From Medakamo hakoo (lineage: Eukaryota > Chlorophyta > Trebouxiophyceae > Coccomyxaceae): a DNA stretch of 64,000 nucleotides. Below the pieces are notes generated by a model. The model was not told the DNA's origin, did not search any database, and was given only the letters and a program-made list of their open reading frames with translations. A program made the translations under genes and the position numbers. This document shows, piece by piece, positions 40,382 through 51,309 of the stretch (positions are counted from its first letter, which is position 1; each line of letters starts with the position of its first letter). The stretch is from NCBI GenBank assembly GCA_026636295.1, contig CP089462.1, positions 868,001 to 932,000 of the forward strand, written 5' to 3'.

Positions 40382-42705
40382 ATGAACGCGTCCGCCATCC
40401 AGGCCGGCGCTCCGGGCGTCTCGGCCCGGGCGGGCGCCCGCCGGGCGTCGCCCGCGGTCGCCGCGCTGAGGTGCGCTAGTGAGGCGCGCGGACAGAGGAA
40501 GGGGGGGAAGGAGCGCGCAATGACGGCCGCCCGTGGCCATGTGCGATGCGGCCGACAGCACGCGGGGTCGCCTTAGGTTGACGCGCGCCTACTGCACGCG
40601 GGCTCAGGGCGTGGACATGCCGGGCCCGCGTGGGCGGCACCTGATTCGCGCGCCGCCCCGCCTCTGTGCGGCTCAGAGCGCGCAGAGGGCTCAGGGCGCG
40701 CGGGGGGAGGGGCCGGCGGCGCGGCCGCGCCCTGGCCCGTGGCCGCCGCCCAGCAGCTGCCAGGCTTCCGTGCCTCCTGTCGGCCTCTCTCCTAGCCCGC
40801 CTCAGATCGGGTTTCACCCAATGCGGGCGGTGGATCTGATGGACATGAGGCCGGGCGGGAGCCAAACTCGCCCCCTCGTTTTTTCGCCGGCGCCCGCGCG
40901 ACCCACACCCCGCCACCGCTCGCCGCGCGGCCGCGCCGCTCCCCACGCTGACGGCCCACCCACCCCCACCCCCCACCCCCACGCTCACGGCCCACTCCAG
41001 CCGGCCCGCCGCCCCGGCCGCCCGCGCCGCGCCCCTGGCCGCCCGCCGCGCCGGCTCCTCCGCCCCCGTCGCCCGCCGCGCGTCCTCGGTCGCCGTCTCC
41101 GCGTCCGCCGACGCGTCCTCCAAGAAAGCCAAAATCACCAAAGTCCTGGTCGCCAACCGCGGCGAGATCGCCGTCCGCGTGATCCGCGCCTGCAAGGAGC
41201 TGGGCATCGCCACGGTGGCCGTCTACTCCACGGCGGACGCGGACTGCCTGCACGTCCAGCTGGCCGACGAGGCCGTCTGCATCGGCGAGGCGCCGTCCAC
41301 GGAGTCGTACCTGTCCATCCCCAACATCATCTCCGCCGCCATCTCGCGCGGCGCGGACGCCATCCACCCGGGGTACGGCTTCCTGTCCGAGAACGCGACG
41401 TTCGTCGACATCTGCGCCGACCACGGCCTGGAGTTCATCGGCCCCCGGTCCGAACACATCCGGGTCATGGGCGACAAGTCGACCGCGCGCGACACGATGA
41501 AGGCGGCGGGCGTGCCGACCGTCCCCGGCTCCGACGGCCTGATCAAGTCGGAGGAGGAGGCGATCCGCGTGGCCCGCCAGGTCGGCTTCCCCGTCATGAT
41601 CAAGGCGACGGCGGGCGGCGGCGGCCGGGGCATGCGCCTGTCCATGACGGAGGCGGAGTTCATCCCCCTGCTGCAGCAGGCCCAGCAGGAGGCGGAGGCC
41701 GCCTTCGGCAACGGGGCCGTCTACCTGGAGCGGTACGTCCAGAACCCGCGCCACATCGAGTTCCAGGTCCTGGCGGACAAGCACGGCAACGTCATCCACC
41801 TGGGCGAGCGCGACTGCTCCATCCAGCGCCGCAACCAGAAGCTGCTGGAGGAAGCGCCGTCGCCCGCGCTCACGCCCGACGTCCGCAAGGCCATGGGCGA
41901 GGCCGCCGTCAACGCCGCCAAGTCCATCGGCTACATCGGCGTGGGCACCATTGAATTCCTGTGGGAGGAGAAGGGCTTCTACTTCATGGAGGTGCGGTTC
42001 GAGGGGATGACAGCAGTGTGGAGGCGGCAGGAGAGGGAGAGCGGAAAAAAAAAACGCGCGCGGCCCCACCCACCCACCCCACCCCACCCCACCCCACTCA
42101 CCCCACCTCTCCCAAAAAAAAAAAAACAGATGAACACCCGCATCCAGGTCGAACACCCGGTCACCGAAATGATCACGGGCGTCGACCTGATCCAGGAACA
42201 GATCCGGGCCGCCCAGGGCGAGGTGCTCCGCTACCGCCAGGAGGACATCCAGATCAAGGGCCACGCGATCGAGTGCCGCCTGAACGCGGAGGACCCGTTC
42301 AAGAACTTCCGCCCGGGCCCCGGGCGGGTCATCGGGTACCTGCCGCCGGGCGGGCCCAATGTCCGCATGGACTCCCACCTGTACCCGGACTACCTGGTCC
42401 CGCCCAACTACGACTCGCTCCTGGGCAAGCTCATCGTCTGGGGCGAGGACCGGACGGCCGCCATCACGCGCATGAAGCGCGCGCTGCGCGAGACCGTCAT
42501 TTCGGGGGTCCCCACGACGACGCCGTACCACCTGCTGATCCTGGACACGCCCGACTTTGTGGCGGGCAACGTGGACACGGGCTTCATCCCCAAACACCAG
42601 GACGAGCTGCAGCCGCCCGCCGACGCGGGCAAGCGCGAGCTGTCCATCGTCGAGAAGGCGGCCAAGCGCGCGGCCAAGCGGGCGCGCAACGTGGTCATGG
42701 CCTGA
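40382..42705 (+). CDS. accC: Biotin carboxylase subunit of plastid acetyl-CoA carboxylase
   Basis: Exons are 40382..40470, 41001..41991 and 42130..42705, giving 551 residues; donors GTGCGC and GTGCGG. The transit peptide is split by the 530-bp intron 1 through a Ser codon and ends near SADASSKKAK. The enzyme starts ITKVLVANRGEIAVRVIRAC. The ATP-grasp glycine loop is KATAGGGGRGMR, followed by ERDCSIQRRNQKLLEEAPSP. Splice 2 restores FYFMEMNTRIQVEHPVTE, the catalytic block. It carboxylates biotin on the carrier protein, the first step of plastid fatty acid synthesis. There is no BCCP or carboxyltransferase domain, so it is the separate subunit of the heteromeric type. The tail is Lys/Arg/Ala-rich. 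Confidence 0.95.
40471..41000 (+). other. Intron 1 of biotin carboxylase gene
   Basis: The longest intron in the window (530 bp) splits the transit peptide. The last 80 bases are rich in CCCA/CCCC and form the polypyrimidine tract. Nothing else was recognised in it. Confidence 0.75.
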
Positions 42706-43028
42706 AGCCGAAGGCGTGGAGAGAGAGAGAGAGGGGGGAGTCGGGCATGAGAGGGAGGGAGGGCGCCAAGCACGTGGCATTTTTTTGGTGGGAGAGTGGG
42801 GGAGGGCGCGTGCGTGTGTGTGACAAAAAACGACAGCGGGTGAAGAGTGTGCGAAAAAAATGGATGGATGGATGGATGGATGGATGCTCGGAAGAGAAGG
42901 CCGCTGCCTCCCTCCACACACCTCTGTCTCTCCTGTGCGTGCCCTCCACTCTCCCGCTCGCGAATTCCGCCGTGCCTCCTTCCTCGCACGCCGCACGCAC
43001 TCACAGAGCCAGGTCAGCCTTCACTCAC
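42706..43028. repeat. Spacer with (TGGA)n and GA-rich runs
   Basis: This 323-bp stretch lies between the tandem biotin carboxylase and SPP genes. It holds a GA-rich stretch at 42719-42733 and a TGGA tetranucleotide array at 42861-42886. No gene is seen; it should hold the SPP promoter. Confidence 0.65.
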
Positions 43029-46000
43029 ATGGCGGCCGACGCCGCCGCCCGCCTGGCGGCCCGGCCGGCGGGCAGCACAGCGACGCCCGCTGCCCGTCGG
43101 CACCGCGTCGCTGTTGCTCGCCCCGCCGTGCCGGCGCTTCCCGGCCGGGCGCCTCTCACGATTGCGGCCGCGGCTGCTGGACGGTGCGTGGATGGAGGGA
43201 TGGAGAGGGCGGGCTGCTGTGCGGCGGGCCCGCGCATCCACAGAAACGAGCCGAGTTTTCCGGCGGCCAGGCGCATGCTGTGTCCGGGCGCTGCTGTTTG
43301 GCACTCCATGCGACGCTGTCCATGGTGTTGCCGCACGGCTAACTGACCCTGGCTGGGAGCAGAGCCACCTGAACTGTCCATCAGGCCGGCCGAACGCACA
43401 AAAGCTGCCGGAAAACGCCTACAACCACGCCGCAATTCGCGCCCCACTCTCTTCTCCGACGCCACGTTGCTGTCGGAGCGCGCACCCCGACTAGCCTTCC
43501 TCGCCCGCCCGGCGCCCGGCACTCACGCTTCGCCCTCACCCCGCCCCACACCCACAGGGCCACACCCGCACGCACGCCTGCGCGCCCGCGCCCGGCAGCC
43601 GCCCTGCGCCGCCCGGCGGCCGCACTCCCGCTGCCACCAATCGGCGGCAGCCGGCTCGGTGCGCACACCGCCGGCGCTGCCCGCGTGGGCGTGCGGCTGG
43701 CCGCGGCCCGCCGCGGGCGCAGCTTTGTCGTGTCCGCCACGCTGGTGAGTGGTGGTGGGACAAGGAGAGGGGAACAGGGAGGGCGGCCACTCGCAGCCCG
43801 CTCTGCTCCTTTTTTTCCGCCCGTGCGCTCTCCTCTTATCCCTCCGCCGGGGCCCACCCCCCACCCACCCCCCACCTCCCTCAACACAGGCGCCCTCCTC
43901 CTCCCCGCCGTCGACCTTCACCCCGCCGCCGGGCGGCCCGGACGCCCTCCCGCCCCACCCCGACCTGGTGACGGGGGCCCTGCCCAACGGGCTGCGCTAC
44001 GTCATCCTGCCCAACGGCACGCCGCCCGGCCGGTTCGAGGCGCACCTGGAGGTGCACGCCGGCAGCGTCGACGAGCGCCCGGACCAGCAGGGCCTGGCCC
44101 ACGTCGTCGAGCACGTGACCTTCCTGGGCTCCCGCCGCCGGGAGGGCCTGCTGGGCACGGGCGCCCGGTCCAACGCGTACACCGACTTCCACCACACCGT
44201 CTTCCACGTCCACGCGCCGCTGGCCAACGGGGCGCTGCCGGGCGCGCCGCCCATGCTGCCCCAGGTCCTGGCCGCGCTGGCCGAGATCGCGTTCGACCCG
44301 GAGCTCCTGCCCGCCCGCCTGGAGAAGGAGCGGGCCGCCGTCCTGGCGGAGGCCCAGATGATGAACACGATCGAGTACCGCGTCGACTGCCAGCTGCTCA
44401 AGTTCCTGCACGCGGAGAACGCGCTGGGCTGCCGCTTCCCCATCGGCCGGGCCGACCAGGTGCGCGGCTGGCAGCGCGACGCGCTGCTCGAGTTTTGGTC
44501 GGAGTGGTACTTCCCCGCCAACGCGACGCTGTACCTGGTCGGCGACCTGGGCGTGGCGCCGGACGACGCGGTGGCCGCGGTGGAGGCCGCGTTCGGCGCC
44601 GTCCCTGCCGGGCGCCACCCGGCCGACGGCCAGGCGCCCGCGGTGGAAGCGTACGCCGCGGCCGTCGCGGCCGCGTCGTCTGGCGCCGGGTCCTCCCCCA
44701 CGTCCGGCCGCCTGCCCAGTGCCGCCGACCTGGTCGCCGCGTACGCCGGCCCACCAAAGAGCCGGCACGCCGTCCGCCCGCCGGTCGAGCACGTGTACGG
44801 GTGCGGGCCGGCCGCCGGGTCCGCGGCCGGCGGCCCGGGCGGCACCGCGCGCGTCGACGTCTTCCGCCACCGCCTGCTCCAGCAGTTCATGCTGTCCATC
44901 TTCTGCAAGCTGCCCGTCCGGCCGGTCGTGGGCCTGGACGACGTCAAGCAAGCCTTCATCGTCCGCCTGCTGCTGTCCGTCTGGCAGTTCCGCATCGGGC
45001 GGCGGTACGTGGCGGCGGACCCGCCCTTTGTCGACATCGCCCTGGACATCTCCGACTCGGCGCGCGAGGGCTGCGCGGTCTCCACGCTCACCGTCACGGC
45101 GGAGCCGGGCGACTGGCGCGGCGCCGTCCAGGTCGCGGTCCAGGAAGTCCGCCGCCTGCAGCGGTACGGCGTCACGCCCGGCGAGCTGGACCGGTACCGC
45201 ACCGCCCTGCTGCGCGACTCGGAGCAGGCGGCCGAACAGGCGGCGTCCTTCTCGTCCGACAACAACCTGAACTTTGTCATGGAGTCCCTGGCGCTCGGCC
45301 ACACGGTCCAGCACCAGTCCCAGGCGCACGCGGCGACGCTGGCGATCGCGGACTCGGTGACGTTGGAAGACGTCAACGCGGCCGCGGCGTCCCTGCTGTC
45401 GTTCGCGTCGCACTACGGCGCGGAGGCGGGCGCGGCGGCGGCGGCGGCGGGCGAAGCCGCGCCCGCCGCGTGGGCGCCGCCCGGCCCGACGCGCGCGACG
45501 TCCATTGTCGCGTGCATTCCCGCGTTCGCGGACCCCTCCGGCCTCTCCACCGGCGGCGGCGCGCCCATGGCCGGGCGGGGCGCGTCTCTGGCGACCGACA
45601 TGCACGTGGCGGGCGGGGCGCCCCCACCTGTCGTGGAACCGCTGGAGGGCGACGCGGTCGAGGGGTCGGCCTCGGACGTGGATGAGGGCGACCCGCCGCC
45701 CGGGGCCGTGCGCTTCGACCTGTCCGCCGCGGACATTGAAGCAGCGTTGGCTGCTGCGTCTGAAGTGGAAGTCGAGGCGCCGGAAGACATCGACGTCCCG
45801 GACTCCCTGCTGCCGGCGGAACGGGTGGCGGAGCTGCTGGCGGCGACCAAGCCCGCGTTTGTGCCCGTGCCGGGCCGCGAGGCCGAGGGGCCCCTGCCGC
45901 CGCCCGACCCGGAGACGGGCATCGTCCAGCGCCGGCTGTCCAACGGCGTCCGCGTCAACTACTGCGCGACGGACAATGAACCGCGGGCGGCCATGCTGCG

Positions 46001-47594
46001 CGTGGTGGCGCCGGGCGGCCGGGCGCGGGAGGGCGTGTCCGGCCCGTGCGGCCCGGGCGCGGTCGCGGTCGGCACGCGCGCGCTGTCCGAAGTCGGCACC
46101 GTCGGCCGGTGGCGCCGCGACCAGGTGGAACTGTTCTGCATCGCCCGCCTCATCACGTCCCAGCTGGAGTGCGACGAAGAGTTCGTGTTCATGGACGCGC
46201 ACTTCGCCGTCGGCGACGGCGGCCTCAAGGCCGTCCTGGAGATGGTGCACCTCCTCCTGGCCGAGCCGGCGTGGGAGGAGGGCGCCGCCGACCGGGCGCG
46301 CCAGGTGTACGCCTCCCACGCCCGGTCCCTGGACAAGTCCCTGGAACGGGCGACGTCGGACCGCGTGGTCTCGGCCATGCTGGGCGGCGACCGCCGGTTT
46401 GTGGACGCCAGCCCGGACGAGGTCGGCGCGCTCAGCCTGGAAGGCATGCGCGCCGCGGTCGGCGCGCAGCTCGCGCCCGGGTCCGTCGAGGTGAACCTGG
46501 TCGGCGACTTTGACCCGGCCGACGTGGACGACCTGGTCCTGTCCTACCTGGGCACGCTGCCGCCCGGCCCCGCGCCCGGCACGCCGCCCGGCGGCGGCGG
46601 CCCGGGCGACGAGCGCCCCGTGCGCGTCGTGCGCGACGCGCCGCCGCCCGCCCTGCGCCAGGCCTGGCACCTGCCCGACTCGGACGAGCGGGCGATCGCG
46701 TACATCGCGGGCGCCGCGCCCTGCCGGTGGGGCGCGTTCAGCGCGGGCGAGCCCGGCCCGCCGCCGCCCCCGCCCGCCCGCCCCGTCCCGCCGCCGCCGT
46801 CGCCGCCGGCCACCGCGTCGGCCGACGAGCTCGCGGCCGCGCGCGCGGCCCGCCGGGCCCACCCGCTCTACGCCGACGTCTCCCTGTCCCTCCTGGCCGA
46901 AGTCGTCAACTCCCGCCTGTTCACGACGGTGCGGGACGCGCTCGGCCTGACGTACGACGTGTCGTTCGAGCTGTCGCTCTTCGACCGCCTGCGCGCGGGC
47001 TGGTACTGCGTCAAGGTGACGTCCACGCCCCAGCGCATCCGGGACGCGGCCGACGCCAGCCTGCGCGTGCTGCGCTCCCTCAAGGAGTCGCGCGTCACGC
47101 CGCGCGAGCTGCTGCGCGCCAAGCGCACGCTCCTCGCCCGGCACGAGACGGACCTGAAGGACAACGCGTACCGGCTGGGCCTGCTGACCCACCTCCAGTG
47201 CGAGGGCGTGCCGCTCAAGGTGCCGGAGGCGGTGCGCGACCTGCGCCGCATGTACGAGGCCGCCACCGTGGACGACGTGCACGAGGCGTACGCCCAGCTG
47301 GCGTTGGGAGAGAGCGACGTCTTCATGTGCGTGGGGACGAGCGGGCCCGACGCGCCGACCGAGGCGACGGTCACGCCCGTCGCGGGCGGCGCGCCCGCGC
47401 CCCCGTCCGCGGGCGGGGGCGGCGGCGGCGCTCCGTTTGCCGGCGCGGACGCCAAGTCGCGGGAGCTGCTGGCGGCGATCGCCGCGTCGCTGCAGACCAA
47501 ACAGATCGCGGAGGCGGTCAAGGCCATGGCCAGCCGCATGCCGCAAGGAAACGGGGGGAGCGGCGGCGGTGGCGGCGGGGAGAAGGGGGAGTGA
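43029..47594 (+). CDS. SPP: Stromal processing peptidase (M16 metalloprotease)
   Basis: Exons are 43029..43183, 43558..43744 and 43890..47594, giving 1348 residues; donors GTGCGT and GTGAGT. Residues 1-114 over two small exons are a basic, Ala/Pro/Arg transit peptide ending FVVSATL. The N-terminal M16 domain has the inverted zinc motif HVVEH (His185, Glu188, His189) in GLAHVVEHVTFLGSRRREG. The third ligand Glu lies in the LEKERAAVLAEAQMM helix. A second inactive-type M16 half follows after an acidic linker. The plant enzyme cleaves transit peptides from imported preproteins in the stroma and is of similar length (about 1260). The end is a Gly-rich tail. Confidence 0.92.
43184..43557 (+). other. 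Intron 1 of SPP gene
   Basis: A 374-bp intron within the transit-peptide region; donor GTGCGT, acceptor CCCACAG, splitting an Arg codon. Nothing else was recognised inside. Confidence 0.7.
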
Positions 47595-47854
47595 CTCCAA
47601 GGAGAGGTGGGTGGGTGAGCACGTGCAGAGGGTGGGCGTGGGGAGTCGACGGGTGAGTTGCGAGTCCGGGCAGTCATATTGTTGATTCGAGTTTTTTTGT
47701 TTTGTGAGAATGTGTCTCAGTTGCGCGCGAGACTGGCGAGGGCTGCACCTACGTGGGCGCGGGCGGAGAGCTTGCCCGTCGAAAAGCGCGTGGGATGGAG
47801 CGAAAGAGAAAAAAGAGGGTTAGGGTTGTTTTCCACAGTTTTTTTATCCCGCGC

Positions 47855-48859
47855 CTACCCACCCCCACCCCCGGGCGGCTGAGCCAGCAGCAGGCGGTCG
47901 ACCAGTTCGGCCTTGGTCCCACCCACCCGCAGCCCGGCCTCCCGGCACTTGGCCTGCAAGGCGGCGCGCGTCAGGGACGTCAGCTCAGTGCGCGTGGCGC
48001 GGCCGACGGGCGCGGCCGCAGACGGGCCGGCGCCGCTGGGCCCGGCGCCCTCGCCGGCGGGAGCAGCGCCGCCGCTCGCACCCGCGCGGTCGGCCGCGGC
48101 CGGCCGTTTCGCCGCCGGCGCGGCGGCGTCCGCGGCCGCGCCGCCGTCGCCCGCGGGCCGCTTGGCGCCGCCGCCACCACCTGCGCCACTCCCACCCCCG
48201 CCCCCACCGCCACCGCCGCCCGCTTTCACTTTCCGCCCGCCGCCTTTCCGCTCTTCCGCGTCCTTCGCCTTTTTCAGTAGCAGCGTGCGGATGAGGATGT
48301 TGGTCGGGTCCGTCGTCACGACCTGGCCCTCTGTTTTTTTTTTTTTTGGTGTTGTGTGGGATGGGGTGGGGAGGAGTGGGTGAAGAGAGAGGGCAGGGGG
48401 GGGGTGGGGCGCCGCGTCCGCCCACACGCCCCGCGCAGCGCGGCCTCGGCATCCACACCTGGCGGCGCCGTGTCGTGGGCGCACACGTACGGGACGGGCG
48501 GCGCGGCGACGACCGCGCCTGGGGCAGGGTCGGTGAACGCGCCCCTGGCGCACGAGTGTGTGGGTTGGGGTGGGGGTGGGGGGGCGTCAGGGGTTGGAGG
48601 CGCTCGATCATGGAGCCGCGCCCAGCCTGGGACGAGTGTCCGGCTGTCCGGGTGTGCCATCCGAGGCGCGGGCGCGGGCGATGCGGGACTGGTGGGCGCG
48701 GCGGGAGGGGCGCTTGCAATGTCTCTCTGCCCGACGCACAGAGCAAGGAGAGGAGAGAGGCGCCCGCGCCGGGCGCGCGTACCACCCACGCCCCGGTGCG
48801 TGCGACTGGCTCTCTCACCTGGCGGGCAGGTCTTTGAGCAGGGCGCCGATGCCGCCCAT
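47855..48859 (-). CDS. DDA1: DDA1 (DET1-DDB1-associated) fused to a C-terminal SAP domain
   Basis: Exons are complement(47855..48330, 48459..48544, 48819..48859), giving 200 residues; donors GTGAGA and GTGTGG. The two splices build MGGIGALLKDLPARGAFTDP, then PPVPYVCAHDTAPPEGQVVT and TDPTNILIRTLLLKKA. This follows plant DDA1 (MGSMLGDLP..., PTHNRTLPPPDQVITT, KNILIR) block by block. DDA1 is a small component of CUL4-DDB1-DET1 ubiquitin ligases. After the DDA1 core comes a Gly/Ala/Lys-rich linker, then a SAP motif at about 160-191 (LTSLTRAALQAKCREAGLRV, then TKAELVDRLLL). The plant and human proteins I know end before this. Three exons, each joined in frame, make the model convincing. Confidence 0.82.
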
Positions 48860-48967
48860 GCCTGAAGAAGAGCTGATTGAGAGAGTTCCGCGCAACACGA
48901 AAAGTGTCTTCGCGTGCGGCTGCGCCTCACTCTGCGAGCACAACAAACGCCTCGCCCTTTTTTCTTC

Positions 48968-50880
48968 ATGCCCGCCATGGGCGCGGCGCCCACTCCACTC
49001 GCCCGCACACCCGCGCCCGGCAAGCTGCGTATCGCGTTCCTGCACCCTGACCTCGGGCTTGGAGGTGCGGGCCGTGGTTTGTTGACGGAGGACGAAGACA
49101 AGGTCCCGCGCATTGAAACGGAATGGAGCGAAAAACTCACGACTCGCCCGCCACCCCCACCCCCCACCCACCCCCTACACACCAGGCGCCGAACGCCTCA
49201 TCGTGGACGCGGCCGTCGAACTGGCGGCGAGAGGGCATGAGGTGCGTCGTCGGGAATGTGTGCGAAAGCCTCTCGGTGCAGCCTGTTTTTCTCCACCCCG
49301 ACCCAGCGCCCGTGGGGGCAGCCTGTTTTTTTTTTTTTTTGCCTGACGGACGGCTGGCAGGCCCCCGCCGCCCGCCGCGGCGGCGTTTGACAGCGGCGCA
49401 GCGCCCACTCACGCGCGTTCCTCTCCCCCTCCTCTCCGCCCTCGGCGGCACCCAGGTCACGATCTACACCCCGCACCACGACCGGTCCCGCTGCTTCCCC
49501 GAAACGCTGACGGGCGCGTTTGCCGTCGTCGTCGCGGGCGCCTGGTTCCCGCGCACCATCGCCGGCCGCGGCGCCGCCCTGTGCGCGCTGGTCCGCTGCG
49601 CCCTCGCGGCGGCGGCCCTGGCCTGGGCGGCGGTCGCGCGCGGCACGGCGTGGGGCGCCCTGGTCGTCGACCAGGTGGCGGGCGTCGTCCCGCTCCTCCA
49701 CGCCCTCACCGCCTGGCGCAGCCCCGTCCTGTTTTACTGCCACTTCCCGGACCTGTTGCTGGCGCCCCGGCCCAGCGCCCGGACCGGCGGCGCGGCGGCC
49801 CGCCTGGCCGCCGCCGCGCGGGCGGCGTACCGGGCGCCCCTGGACGCGCTGGAGCAGGGCGCGACGGGGTGCGCGGACGCGCTGCTCGTCAACTCCCGCT
49901 TCACGGCGTCCGTTTTCGCGGCCACCTTTGGCCGCCTGGCCGCCCGGGGCGTCACGCCAGGCGTCCTGTACCCGGCGGCGGCCGTGCCCAGCGAGGCCGA
50001 GCTGGCGGCGGCGGCGGGCGGGTGGGAGGAGGCGCTGCCGGCCGAGGTCGTCGCCCTCATGTGCGGGCGGCGAGGCGCCGCCAGCCCGCCGACCGTCTTC
50101 GCGTCCATCAACCGGTTTGAGCGCAAGAAGGACATTGGGCTGGCGGTGAAGGCGCTGGCGGTGCTGGTGGGCAACGGCGGACAACGCGCCGGACGGCAGA
50201 GGAAGGGCGGGCGCGCGGCCGGCGGCGGCCGTGGCGCCGCCTCCACCCCGGCGGCCGCGGCCGCGCGTCCTCCAACCGACGCCGTCCTCGTCGTCGCGGG
50301 CGGCTACGACCCGCGCCTGGCCGAGAACGTGGAACACCTGGCGGAACTGAAGGCCCTGGCCGTCGCGGAGGGCGTGGCCGACCGCGTCGCCTTCCTGCCG
50401 TCCTTCACCGACGCTCAGCGGGGCGCGCTGCTCGCCCGGGCCGCGGCCGTCCTGTACACGCCGTCCGGCGAGCATTTCGGCATCGTCCCCGTGGAGGCGG
50501 GGGCCAGCGGCGTGCCTGTCATCGCCGTCGCGTCTGGCGGCCCCCTGGAATCCGTGGTGGACGGACAGACGGGCTGGCTGGTCGAGCCCGACCCGGCCGC
50601 GTTTGCGGCCGCGATGGCCGGGGTGGTGGGGATGGGGTACGCGTCCGCGCGCGCGACGGTCGGGCGCGCTGCCCGGCGCCACGTCCAGGCCAATTTTTCT
50701 CGGACCGCGTTTGGCGGGGCGCTAGAGCGGCAAGTCATGGTCATGGTGGGTGCGGCTGGCGGTGGCCGGAAAGTGGCGGGTGCGGCGGGTGCGGGTGCGG
50801 CGGCGGCGGCAGGCAAAGCGCGCGCGCCACGACCATCCAGGCGGACAAAAGCAGGGGTGATTGATTGTTGCCTCGAGTAG
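48968..50880 (+). CDS. ALG2: ALG2 alpha-1,3/1,6-mannosyltransferase
   Basis: Exons are 48968..49064, 49186..49241 and 49456..50880, giving 525 residues; donors GTGCGG and GTGCGT. Splicing yields LRIAFLHPDLGLGGAERLIV and ELAARGHEVTIYTPHHD, the ALG2 N-terminus. Further blocks: VLFYCHFPDLLLAP, VNSRFTASVF, SINRFERKKDIGLAVKAL, and the GT4 motif PSGEHFGIVPVEAGASGVPV with the E-x7-E pair. ALG2 adds the second and third mannoses to the dolichol-linked N-glycan precursor on the cytosolic ER face. Membrane-associated hydrophobic stretches occur at about 85-140. The tail after about 470 is a basic Ala/Gly extension. A 108-bp spacer separates it from the divergent DDA1 gene. Confidence 0.93.
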
Positions 50881-51309
50881 ACTTGATGGGATGTTGCTTT
50901 TTGTTTGCACGCGCAGGCCTCATGTCTCTCGTTTTTTATCGCTCACGCAACGCGCTCTCTCGACGCTCTCACACAAGTGATGGATAGTAAAAAAGGGATA
51001 GTAAAAGATGCGGCGCGGGAGAGAATGGAGGCTGAGCAAGACGCAACCATCCTCTCACCCCCACGCCCGCCATTCTCCTCCCTCCTCCCATCCCCTTTTT
51101 TTGTTTCACGCCCATATGTACTTTTTGTAGAATGGCCAGACCAAGTGGCGAGGGGGGCGCACAGCGCTGCCCTGTCTTTGTGAGGAGGAGGGGCGCGCAG
51201 GGCCTTGGCGCAGCCAGGAAACCGCCGCGCACGCGCTCCCCGTCCTTTTTGTTGAGCTGCAAAAAAGAGAGGACGCTGTTTTTATTGAAGGGGAGGCGTC
51301 CCGTTCCAT
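50881..51309. other. Convergent 3' spacer
   Basis: A 429-bp region between the ALG2 stop and the stop of the minus-strand membrane-protein gene. It is less GC-rich than its neighbours and should hold both 3' UTRs. No gene is seen. Poly-T/A runs occur at about 51102-51109 and 51243-51290. Confidence 0.5.

Noticed and set aside
43881-47600. 1239-codon open frame on the minus strand opposite SPP
   Set aside because: The plus strand here encodes a complete M16 protease. The antisense frame is Arg/Gly/His-rich with no domain and is open because high GC removes stop codons.
47815-47828. Telomere-like AGGGTTAGGGTT
   Set aside because: Only about two units, in a 3' flank; too short to be a telomeric or interstitial array.
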